Source: Ephydatia muelleri (taxonomy: Eukaryota > Porifera > Demospongiae > Spongillida > Spongillidae). Taken from it: DNA of 64,000 nucleotides. The DNA is taken from the NCBI GenBank assembly GCA_013339895.1, contig JABACO010000024.1, positions 4,149,298 through 4,213,297 on the forward strand. Reading direction: 5' to 3'. Of the stretch, positions 31,301-43,300 are shown piece after piece (positions within the stretch are counted from its first letter, which is position 1; each line of letters begins with the position of its first letter). The notes under the pieces were generated by a model. The model was given only the letters and a program-made list of their open reading frames with translations. It did not search any database and was not told the origin of the DNA. Both the position numbers and the translations under genes were made by a program.

Positions 31301-34300
31301 AGCGAGTAGCGTATTCGCACACAACAAGTATGTACTTGTGCCCAGAGCTACTTCGCGGCAGAGGACCGACAACAAACATTACCATCCTGGTGAATAGTTC
31401 CCCGATTACTGCCGCCTCCACAAAGTAGCTTCTTCCATCGATCATCACTTCCACTTTGGCTAGAGGGTAAGAGACATAGTCACCATGCATGCATTGCACT
31501 GACACGAATTTATTAAGATACTTTATCCTAGGCACAAGATTGTCTCGCACTAATGCCCTGGTTGCACCGGTATCCAGAACGATGTCCTTCACTTCTTTTC
31601 TCTCCATATAGCCCAGCTTGCACGGTGACAAGTGTCCCCTCATTACTTCGAGCTGCTTTGCTCTCTCATCATCTAGAACATTGCTGCATTCCTCGGGCAT
31701 CTGCTCGCCACATGACCCACCTTGTGACAATTGTAGCATGTAGGTAGGTGGCTCTGCGGGATCCTTTGCTCCGGTTGAAAATTCTTTGGACCTGCCTCCT
31801 TGTTCCTGTACGAATCACCAGACTCCTTTGCTGGAACCGGATTATCTCTCTGCTTGAGAGGTCTGACGTCCTGCCTCCTTGCCTGCTTGTACTCATTAAG
31901 CCACTCGCCTGCCTGAAGATACGTCTTCGGTTTGCGCTCCACTAGCCACAATCTCTTCTCCACCGGAAGCAAGCTCAGGAGTTGTTCTATCCTTACTACC
32001 TGATGGACCTGGTCGACCGTCTTGTACTCCTTGAGCCACTTGGTCAATGAGTCCATCATCTTCACAGCAAACTCTTAATTTTGTTTCGCAATCCTTTCGT
32101 TTCGATGACCTGAAACGATTCTTGAGCGCGTCCTTGTTAATGTCGACCGGACTAGGATCGCCGCCTTTATCGTGTCGTAGTCCACCGAATCTGACACAGG
32201 CAGCGCCGCAAAAGCCAGTTGAGCTTTTCCGGTCAGCTGGGGGGCAAGGTAGTGAGGCCAATGTCCCTTGTCTACCTTGTGCGCTGTCATAATTAGTTCA
32301 AAGTTCACCAGATATGAGTCGATATTGTCAAGTTCAGTCAGGGCGACCAGCTTTACACTCAATTTTGTGACCCCTTCAATGCTGACGCGGACTTCTGTTC
32401 TTCCACAATCTTTATTAGCCTATCCATTTGCACTCTCATTTCCTCAACCCTCTCGCGCGCGTCCCTTTCTCGTCACGTCCTTTCTTCTGCTACCTCTCTC
32501 TCGCGTTGTACGTGTTCTTCCTCTCGTCTGATTCTTTCGTGTTCAATCTCCTGTTCTTGTTTCTGCCGATCCTCGATCAATTTTTGCAGCATTTCCTGCA
32601 AGCTTGCTCCGCCATTTTGCCTGCTCGGAACGATCGACCGAAACGGGTTGTCATACAGCGTCGCTCAGCGTGTAAAGTCAGAAAACTGTCTAACGGTCTA
32701 AGATCCCGACGCTGCCACCTAATGTAGATGACTGTTCACTGTAGCCTACCGACGCACAGAATCACCGGGCTGTGTATGATCATACTATAGAGTATGCACC
32801 GCACTACAGCAGCCAACTAGTACCACTCACGAACACTGAAAGGTTTTTTTAATGGGGATCTATGGTAAACCGGTTCTAAACTGGTCAGGTCCTGTGCCGC
32901 GATCACATGCTGTGCAGGCAGTCATTCAGCCTCTCGTTATCACCCTGACGTGTCTCATCAACATGTAGCTCATCAGATGACCTCTAGATTTCGGCATTAA
33001 CCGGCTTCCCTGACACACTCCTATATGAAATATCACTGGGGTTTAAGGTTAGTGCGTTTATGAATGTACAGATTTTAGGAACATTGACATATAGTGCTAA
33101 GTCAAGCAATTTTGTTGCACTTATTTTACACACTGCTGCATGCCCTGATCTAGTGCGTAATTTGTCAGCCATCCATCCATGTGCTTGTTTAAATTCTTCA
33201 ACAACCTTTTCTTGTAAGTTTTTCTTTTTATTGCCGTGGCTTTTCAAGCAACATGCAATACTTTTATCATGTCTTAGTTCAAAGAGACAAAACCTGTGTA
33301 AAAATTAAATTACTAAATTGTTTTATTTCATCAAACTTCTCTATTACAGCTAAATTACACATCAGAATTTACTCCCTTATTTCACCACAGTACTTGCCAC
33401 AGTATACTACAGTATACAGCATGGACTCACTGTTTAATCTTTAACTTTACATTGTCAAGCACTTGAGAGGCAGTGTTTAAATCAGACGCAGAATATTGAG
33501 CCCTTTTAACTGCTCTTCTTGGTTCAGCATGAACAAGGTAACATTTGCGCTCATTTACCTGTTTTGATTCGTCTCGCTTCGATTCAGGGTCTTTGTCCTT
33601 TTATGCCCTTTTCTTTGCTCACTTCGTTTCAGGGACATCATCATATAGCTACAGTAAGAGGGAGTCATAAACATGTTCATAGAAGGGTAAAAAAGGATGA
33701 CGAAGGCCTGTACCTTGCTGACCCGATTCGCTTCAGGATCTCTTCTATACCATTGTCGTTCGTCGGCACGCTTCTGCTCAGAGTTGGCCTGGTAACGTTA
33801 TCTGGCTTTTGCTTTGTTTGCCTCCAAACGACGTTCATGCAAAATATTTTCTTTGTTCACATTGTACCGATCTCTTTGAGTTTTTATTCCTTTTTTGTTG
33901 ACGCAAAGGCATGTTAAAAAAAAACAGCTTCACTAGCATAAAAAGAAAAAAAATCAACACGTGCAGAGATCACGTGAATCTGATGGCCACGATCACGATG
34001 ATGCCCACGAACAGTTTATTTCCATTGAAAGTATTATATTTTCGAAATTTGCAAAGTATTCATTTTTGGACCTAGCTTCAATTTTCATGTTTTTGCATTT
34101 TTCCTAACTTGAGTTATGCTTGATGAAAGGAAGGAGGAGGAGAAAAAAAAAGGTAGATCAGATAGATCAACTTTAAAGTTTTGAGAAAACTTCAAGGTTG
34201 CGAACAACTTGCGTTGTTCTATAGAGACAGCAAGATTATATATCGACGGGCAAGTGAATATGAAGTGTCATAGGGCCGACGCTACCATCGGTCCTGATTA

Positions 34301-37300
34301 TACTTTTCCTTATAACACAGCCCACTAGGCTACAAGATGATGTGGGGTATAAGTCATTGCTTATGGGGCATTGTATGACACATGCAGCATGTTTTACTAT
34401 GGCAACTAGCAATAATCTTGATAGTGATGTAGTGGAAACGATAGAGCCCAGAGAGTCTAAATTATGGTGGTCCATGTGGGCCTAAGGCTAAGGTCCACGC
34501 CGACCCAGCATAGCTACTTGCATATCATAGAAGCTTGTCACCACTTATGTCTTGGTTACTTTAGTTTGGTTCCCAGTCCATCTCCGTTATATGGCGTATG
34601 ATGCATTGAGAGTTAGATGTGTTAGTATACATGTAGTAATACAGCTGAAAAATATTGAAAAGGTTAAGCAGTTTTATGATTTATATTGGGACCAACATAA
34701 AGATACCGAGATTGTTGTTTCCTTGTTCGGTGTCTGTTGCTTTGCAACAGGGTTTGTTATCTATATTTCATTGGTACTCAAATCCCACTCCTGTACAAAC
34801 ATTTACATACATAGAGCCAGACTCTATTATTTTATCTTTGTTATTGTTGGTCATATTCCGCTGGTCTGCTAAACCCATTGGTTACATGAATTGTTTTGGG
34901 AGTGGCTTTGTATGTCCAAAATGTCCCACCAAGTGCAGCATACACCTGTACATGTACAATAGACACATGACATCAATAAAGATATTCACTTCCAAGTTGG
35001 CTGTGCGACCAATGTAGTCTGGTGATCCTACCAAGTGATTGGGGAGTGTGTTAACAGAGGGCATGGATAATGTGAGTGTGATGAGGGAGGGTTTGGTGAG
35101 AGAGGAAGATCACAAAATGTAGGTGCATCTAGATAGAAAGAGGGGCATACAAATTTCTGAATGAATTAGCTTCGTGCTACATGTGAGGGAGAGAGATGGG
35201 AAAATGATGGGGAAGGAAGAGAGCTGCTGAGGCACTCCATATGCGTAACGTCATCTTTTGGTAATGACCCATCGTGTCCACTAAACTTCTCGCTAAACTT
35301 CACTAGACTCACTGGAATGAGTGGGGTAGGTCTCTGCCATGGTCCCTGCTCTGACACCAGTGTAACAATCTAGCCTAATGGAAGAACTGTTTGACAGTAC
35401 CAAAGTGCAATTCAAGGCTAATAAGTCATACACTGCAGGGTTATGCACAACATATGATGTCCACAGACAGATGTCTGGTGTGTTCTATAATGCATTCCCA
35501 TTGGCCAGCTGATTAAGTATTTAAGTATTGAAGAGTATTCCGTTTTTGCAAAACAACATCCTGTCTTAACCCTAGTCTCGTACCCAGACCCACCATGCGT
35601 AAGCGTTTATCGCTTACAGTATACAGTGAGCGATAAACGCTTACGTCATGGTGGGTCTGGGTACGAGACTACTTTAACCCTTTGATTGCACGATGGGATT
35701 TGTATTGCAGGATGGTTGCAGTCCACTTTCAGTTGCAAGTCACGACGGGCAGCATGATGTAGTGAAGACACTGATTGAAGCTGGAGCTAATATCAATCAG
35801 GCCGAAAAGGTCAGTACACACATACAGTAGCGATCAGAATAAAGTAACGTGCACTTTTGCGGAAGCCTTGATGTGTGATAATGAACGGGATTTCAGATCA
35901 ATAGCATGTAAATACAAATGCCGTTAAGATCTTACGTCAAAAGTACCGCCGTTCAAGCGCATGTAATACGTAACGGGCGTGCAACGTTTTAAGAACTAAT
36001 TATAACGCAGTTATAATACAGCGCGGTTTCTATAATTGAATAACGCCATTTACGTGAAACGGCACATTACGGAAACGTTATTATGAATTATGACCTGTAC
36101 TTAAACCTGCATCCCTTCTACTAATTAAATTACATCACCATGTGGGTCAGCCTTGCCCTTAGTCTTAGGCCCACATGGACTACCTTAATTTAGACTCTCT
36201 GGGCTGCATCAAATAGAATATGTACACAATAGTGCGTTGGGTTCAAAATAGACTGATTTCAGTAGAAAAGAAACAACTATGCGACAACCAACCGTTAACA
36301 TACCCGATTCACAATTGAGTGTAAACAGACCAGTGGCGTCAAGCATAACAAAGTTGAATAAAGACATGGCGCCCAAAATAAGAGTGGAATCCATGTAAAC
36401 AACGGTTTAAGAAGCTAGTAGTTTCCCATGAAAGGTGCCCTTTAATGTACAGTACGACATGTTACTTTAAGATATTCGTTCTCCCTGATGTCTTTTGGAG
36501 TCTTTTGCCTCAATCCGTCGATGACCCATATACTCCTGTCTGTCTTGTTGCTAAACTTCACTGGAGATGTGTCAATGTTTCTTGTGTCTCTGCCATCTTC
36601 CCTGGCTTTAATAAATGCTAATGGAAGTACTTTTCAACAGCACCAAAGTACATAATTATATATTACGTCATCACAGTGGTCCTTAGCAATAATGATAACA
36701 CAGCCCACACCCAACACTAGGCTACAAGATGATTTGAGGTATAAGTCATTGCATGTGGTGCATTCTATGACAAACAGCAAGTCTTACTCAATGGCAATTA
36801 AGCATCATCGTGATAGTGATGTAGTGGAAATGATGCAGCCCAGAGAGTCTAAATTAAGGTGGTCCATGTGGGCCTAATGCTAGAAGCCCAGGCTGATCCA
36901 GTATAGCTACATCCATACATAGATGCTTGTCACCACTTATGTCTTAGTTACTTTGGTTTGGTCCCCAGTCCAAATGTCATACCGTGTATGATGCATTGAG
37001 GGGTAAATGTCATTAGTATTGTAATATGGTCGAAAGCTATTGAAAAGGTTAAGCAGCAATATAATTGATTTTGGGACCAACTTATTAGATGCTGTAAAGA
37101 TTCCTACTCCATTGTTTCCTTGTCAGGTGTCTGTTGCTTTAGAAGAGGATTTGTTATCTATATTTCATTGGTACTCAAATCCCAAATCCTGTACATACAT
37201 TGAGCCAGACTCAATCAATTCATCTCTGTTTGTACTTATTTTCGGTCATATTACATGTACGTGTGGTCTGCTAAACCCATTGGTTACATAAACTGTGTTC

Positions 37301-40300
37301 TGGTACATATTGTTAACGGTTTGTACCAGGTATGTAAACATTTTGTACCAGAATGTAAGTGACATATCAATTGAAAATCAAGAATTGATTCTACGCTTTT
37401 TTTTGCTGTGCACATATTTGATAGTAGGGTTTTCCCATTTGTACTGCAAAAAATGTTTGGCATATACATGCACAGTACGTATCACATTTTGATTAGAAAA
37501 AAACAAACACATTTTAATTAGTAATGATTACGTAATAATTTATTGCTATACATACGTACGCAAGGTCACTTATTGGAAAATTCGGCCCCATTGCGTACGA
37601 AATCGTTAATCATTGGATTTGGATTGTCGCGCTCGATGTCACGTGAGTGTGCACAATCCCGCTTATGAAACGTTGTGCGTGTAGCGTTTTGTAAAGACGC
37701 CTTTCTGATTTTGTACGATAATTACACTCTCTTCTCGCAGCAATTACACTGAGCACGTGTCTGCAAACGTGATATATTGCATCGCAGTTCTCTGCGACAA
37801 TGTTTTGAAGTTGTTTCGCATCTTATAAAAACTGCTTCGCAAAATGTGATGCGATACCGCTTAAATTATTCCCGGCAGAGAGTTTGTTACCTTTCATTGG
37901 TACTCAAATCCCAACTCCGGTTCAAACATTTACTTCGAGCCAGAGTCTATCACTTCATCTCTGTTTGTCCAATCACTTATTTTTGGTAATATTCCACGTG
38001 GTCTGCTAAACCCATTGGTTACATGAACTGGTTTTGGGAAGTGGCTTTGTATGTCTAAATGTCCCACCAAGTGCAGAATACATGTACAATAGACACATGA
38101 CATCAATGAAGATATTCACCCCCAAGTTGTATTCCTGAGAGTTTAGAGGTGCGACCAGTCTATCTGGTGATTCTACTATGTGAAGTGTGTTTAGAGAGGG
38201 CATGGGGAGTGTAGGTGTGAAGAGGGAGGGTTTGATGAGGATGATTGGAATGGAAAGTGTGGTGAGGGAGGGTGTGGGTGTGGGGAAGTGGGTGTGGATG
38301 TGAGGAGGTGTGTGGGGAGGTCGGTGTGGGTGTTGGGAGGTGAATGTGGGTATTAGGAGGTTGGTGTGGGTGTTATAATCGAGGGTATGATGTGGGAGGA
38401 TGTGGGAGATGGGTGCAGGTAATGGAGGTTGTGAAGATAGAGGGTGTGGTAAGGGAGGTTGTGAGGAAGAGGATCGAGGTTGGTTCAGGGTGAGAGAAGA
38501 GATAGCAGACAATCAGAAATCAACATCCAGTGTGAGCAGTTCATTTCCACGCCCGACCCACCACTACACACACCAATGCACAAACAAATGTATGCACAGT
38601 TTTGAGACTAGAGCCAGCTGTGTGAGGTCACCGAATGTGGGTACATCTCAATAGAAAGAGGTGCATATTAATTTCTGAATGAATTAGCTTTGTGCTTGAA
38701 CCAATTCATGTGATCGAGGGGAGGAAGAAGGAAAAATGATGAGAAAGGAAGAGAGCTGCTTAGGCACTCCATCTGCATGATGTCATCTTTCGGGCTTTTT
38801 GAATGGTTATTAATCAAAATAATATCACAGCCACACCCAACGCTAGGCTACAAAACCATATGGGAAATAAGTCGTTGCATGTGGTGCCTTGTATGACACA
38901 CGGCATGTTTTAATCAAATGCGTACAGTGTGCAACCTAACTAGTTGTAGCAACATGCAGCACTTTGCAGGGCTTAATGCCTCTCTTTTGACAAAATGTTA
39001 TCAGAAAGCAATTTTGATTAGCCATATATATTTGCTGTGAATATACTGTACATGTAGTTGAATGAGGTATGGTACAAGGTGCCAAAGGTTATATGTTGTC
39101 ATGCAATTTCATTACACATGTACATGTACATCATGCGTGCTCTTACAATAAAATGAAATTCAGCACCAATGTAGTCATTTTAACTATAAGTCACACATCC
39201 ATCTTGTAAACAACATTTTACTACCTTGAAACAAAGTACCATTCATGACTATCTACTATGCACTGAATGCCATCAGCTATGTGCCTAGAAGTGTCATCCC
39301 AAAATGTGACCAGAAAGCAATTTGATAAGATATTCATTTGTTGTGAATACTTATAGTTGTATGAGGTATGGTACAGGGAGCCAAAAGTTACATGTGGTCA
39401 TGCAAACCTCAAATTTCATTACATCATTGCATTCAGCACTAGAGGTTTAAAAAGTTGATCGCATCGCCCCACATACTCTAAATGTGTGCCCTAATGTATT
39501 CCCATTGCCCTGGTCTAAAAGATAGCTTGCCTTCCCACAAGGCTGGGGAGAACTGATATAGATCATGTCAGAATCATGATGCAAAGCACATATGTGTAGG
39601 ACTATTGCATGTCTCTCCATAAGTAGCTTACATGGGTCATAGTGACCTCATTGGAGGAATGAGGCATCAAGGCACCTCACTTCAGTGGATATTGATAGCA
39701 CACAGTTCTCAATGATGCATTACAAAATGGATTGCAAAAGAAAGTTGCCTCTTCCAAAAGGCAGATTTGAATTATATTGTACAGTACATGTACTTCTTTG
39801 ATGCTTTTTGTGGTCGCGAAAACTGAGTACAGCTAAATAGAAATAGGTGCATATTAATTTCTGAATGAATTAGCTTTGTAGGCCACACACTCTTAGTGGG
39901 GTAAGTCTCTGTTATGGTCTCTGCTCTGACACCAATGTAACAAGCCATTATGGAAGGACTGTTCGTCAGTATCAAAGTGCTATACATGTAAATATTAATA
40001 TTTCAAGCCAATAACACAAAGGTAAAATACTACAGGGTCACGCAGCGTTGCATCATTGGGTGACATAATGTTTAATAACCATTCAAAAACACCTGGTATA
40101 CCAGTCCTGCTACAGATTCAGAATCTCTTCAGTTGTTCCCCTGAGCACAGGACCTTGCCATGGGTAATGGAATGGTCATCTCCGGAATACATTTTACCTC
40201 TCTTTGAACATCTGTCATATGTAATGCTTCAACCCTCACCTCCGCTGGTTTAAGATGCAGACATTTGTATTGCAGGATGGTCAGAGTCCACTGTACACAT

Positions 40301-43300
40301 CATGTTTGAATGGACATCTTGATATAGTGAAGACACTCATTGAAGCTGGAGCTAATATCGATCAGGCCAATACGGTCAGTACACACATACATGTACCTAC
40401 GTGTGTATGACATCAAAGCCTGTTATCTGTGCATATGTGTGTGCATGTGACCAAACCACACAGTCTGCAGGGAGTGGTGTGTAAAGGGATGCTCTATGAT
40501 GGGAGTTATTATTTCTAGCAATTTTCCTCAGCAACAATGATAACACTGCCCACACCCAACACTAGGCTACAAGATGATGTGGGGTATAAATCATTGCATG
40601 TGGTGCATTGGTTGATATGATTTAAACAAATACATGCAGAGTGCAATCTAACTAGTTGTAGCAACATGCAGGGCTTCGTGCCTCTATTTTGAGCAAAAAT
40701 GTGATCAGATAGCCAATTTTCATTAGCCATTTTGATGAATACACTGTATATGAAGTTGAATGAGCTATGATGCAGGGTGCAACAGTTGCATGTGGTCATG
40801 CAATTTCATTACGTCATGTGTGCTCTTACAACAAAATGAAATTCAGCAATGATGTAGCCATTGCAACTACATGTAAGTCACACATCCATCATGAATACAA
40901 GATTTGATCACCTGATCTGCTGGAATCAAATCACCATTCATGTCCATCTACTATGCACTGAATGACATCAGCTAATGAGTGACTTACTCCTGATACAGTG
41001 CACACCTAAGTGATGTAATACAATATATGTAGTGTTAACCTTGGCTAGTTGTTGCAAAGTGCAGCGCCTTGCCTTTTTATTGAGGCTCTAAGATGCCTCT
41101 AAGAGCGCCTAGCAGTGTCTTCCCAAAATGTGATCAGGAAGGAATGTGATAAGCTATTTATTTGTTACATGTAGTGGCATAAGGTATGGCGCAGGGTGCC
41201 AAAGGGTACATGTGCTCATATGCACCTCAAATTTCCTTACATAATTGGGTAAATGTGTGCCCCAATGTATCGCATTGCCCTGGCCTAAAAAGATAGCTTG
41301 CCATCCCACAAGGCTGGGGAGAACTGATACAGATCATGTCAGAATCATAATGCAGAGCACATATGTGTAGGACTATTGAATGTCTCTCCGCATGTAGCTA
41401 ACATGGGTCATACTGACTCATTGGAGGAATGAGGCCTCAAGGCACCTCACTGAAGCAGTGAGTGATAGAACAATATTCAAAATGATGCATTCATAAATGG
41501 ATTGCGAAAGAAAGGTGTCGCTTCAAAAGAGCAGATTTGAAATAAATTACAAAGTAGTTCTTTTATACTCCAGCTCATTTTTCCCATACCCACATTGACA
41601 TTGTGTAACCTCTATCTTCCACTGATGCATGGACATCATGTCCAAAGGTTATAACAGATTATGAAAATCATTTATTGAGTAAATTGTACTGATTTGTCAA
41701 GTAGTAGTGGCAACAGAGCATCATCATGACAGTGATATAGTAGTGACCTCAGACAATATGGAGGTACCTCCACCATTGTTTCAATCAAATGCCACAATGA
41801 CAGCTTTGTTTTAAGTCTAACACTGGTCTCGCTGTCCTTTGTCCTACAGGTGCATTCCCATTGGCCAACTGATTATGTGTGTGCATGTGTTGAAGAGTGA
41901 AAATAGTATTCATGTATTTTTGCAAATTATATCCTGTATATGCATGTAGAAGCACTAAAACGAATGAATTGAAATATCCTCTGGGGTTAATGGTGGGATT
42001 TGTATTGCAGGATGGTTGGACTCCTTTGGTCGCTACAAGTTCGAATGGACATCTTGAAATAGTGAAGAGACTCACGGAAGCAGGAGCAAATGTCAATCAT
42101 ACTTCAATGGTAGTGGAAAATAAAACACGATTCTTTATCATCGTAAATTTGCACACGTGGGTTTTGGTTCCTTCAGTAAATAACTTTTGCTACAGGTGTG
42201 TGTGGATTGTAAAGTGGAATTGTATTCTGTGGTTTATGTATGTACAGTATGTGAGAGCAAAGTGGGTGTATGTGGGAGAATATGTGAGGTGGATGATGGG
42301 AATGGTGGGTGTGGTGAGAGGGTGTAGAAAGGGAGGGTGTAATGAGAGAGGGTGTAGAAAGGGAGGGTGTAATGAAGCGAGGGTGTAGAAAGGGAGGGTG
42401 TATGGAGAGAGGGTGTAGAAAGGGAGGTTTGGAGATTGTTGGGGATGGAGTGTGTAAGGGAGCGTGTGAGGAAGGGTTGGTTGAGGGGAAAGTGATAGCC
42501 TACAATCAGATGAAAACGTAAAGTGTGAGCAGATCATTTTCACACACCAACGCACACATACATGTAAGCCCAGTTTTGTGATCACAGATATCACAGAATG
42601 TTGGTACAGCTGAATGAAAAGAGGTACATATTAATAAAGTTAACAAATATTATTGAGTACTCAATACACAGTATCTATGACGTTACAAATCAGTATTGAA
42701 AGCCCACTGTACACGTTAACTATTTAAGAATCTAGGCCTAACTAGGAGTACCAAAAAATCGATGGAATTCTGAGCGTGCGCGTTAAGAGGCTGAGCTTAC
42801 CACGGAATGGATTGCGTTTTGATAGCTATAATTTCTCTGATATCAAACACCTTACATGAGGCGTAATCTCTGAGAGCTCTGCCGACAACGTTTCAATTTC
42901 CAGGCAGAAATACATATCTAAATTAAAGTGGTCTATGTGAGCCTAAGGCTAAGGCCCAGATTGAACCAGCATATCAACAGGCATATCATAGAAGCTTGTC
43001 ACCCGTTATGTCTTGGTTTCTTTAGATCGGTTACCAGTCCAACTCCGGTATATGTTGCATGATGCTTTGAGAGGTGTTGTCATTTATATATCATGTCAGA
43101 ATTGTAATGCAGAGCACATATGGGTAGGACTATTGCTTGTCTCTCCACATGTAGCTTACATGGGTCATAGTGACCTCATTGGAGGAGTGAGGCATCATGG
43201 CACATCACTAAAGTGAAAACAAATACATCACGATTTCCAACGATGCATAAAAGCATGGATTGCGAAAACAATTGCCTCTTTAAAAGGTAGTATTGAAATG

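Larger units (their letters stand above)
30563..32723 (-). mobile_element. Gypsy-type LTR retroelement derivative lacking RT
   Basis: Read on the minus strand the order is: primer-site-like tggcagcg next to 32715, gag, CCHC knuckle, protease, then integrase with its C-terminal end. Reverse transcriptase and RNase H are absent: protease sequence joins integrase sequence within one frame. Gag and integrase also have frameshifts. A possible 5' LTR edge lies at 32723 (tgtagatgac on the + strand), but no matching 3' LTR was found. It is a dead, internally deleted copy in a sponge-like intron. Confidence 0.82.
30188..35710. other. Gene 1 intron 4 with retroelement and transposon inserts
   Basis: Host intron to about 30562, Gypsy derivative 30563-32723, unassigned 32724-32983, transposon coding remnants 32984-33915, then AT-rich sequence until host-like intron resumes near 34300 (ataacacagcccac). 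The host-like sequence partly repeats what precedes 30562, suggesting the inserts came with a local duplication. A foldback lies at 35574-35670. Confidence 0.6.

Noticed and set aside
32724-32983. Complete LTR of the Gypsy element
   Set aside because: A plausible edge exists at 32723, but no second LTR copy was found near 30460-30562, so an LTR cannot be delimited.
35810-36460. 61-codon hydrophobic minus frame in an unassigned insertion
   Set aside because: Short, no homologue recognised, no splice or start context.
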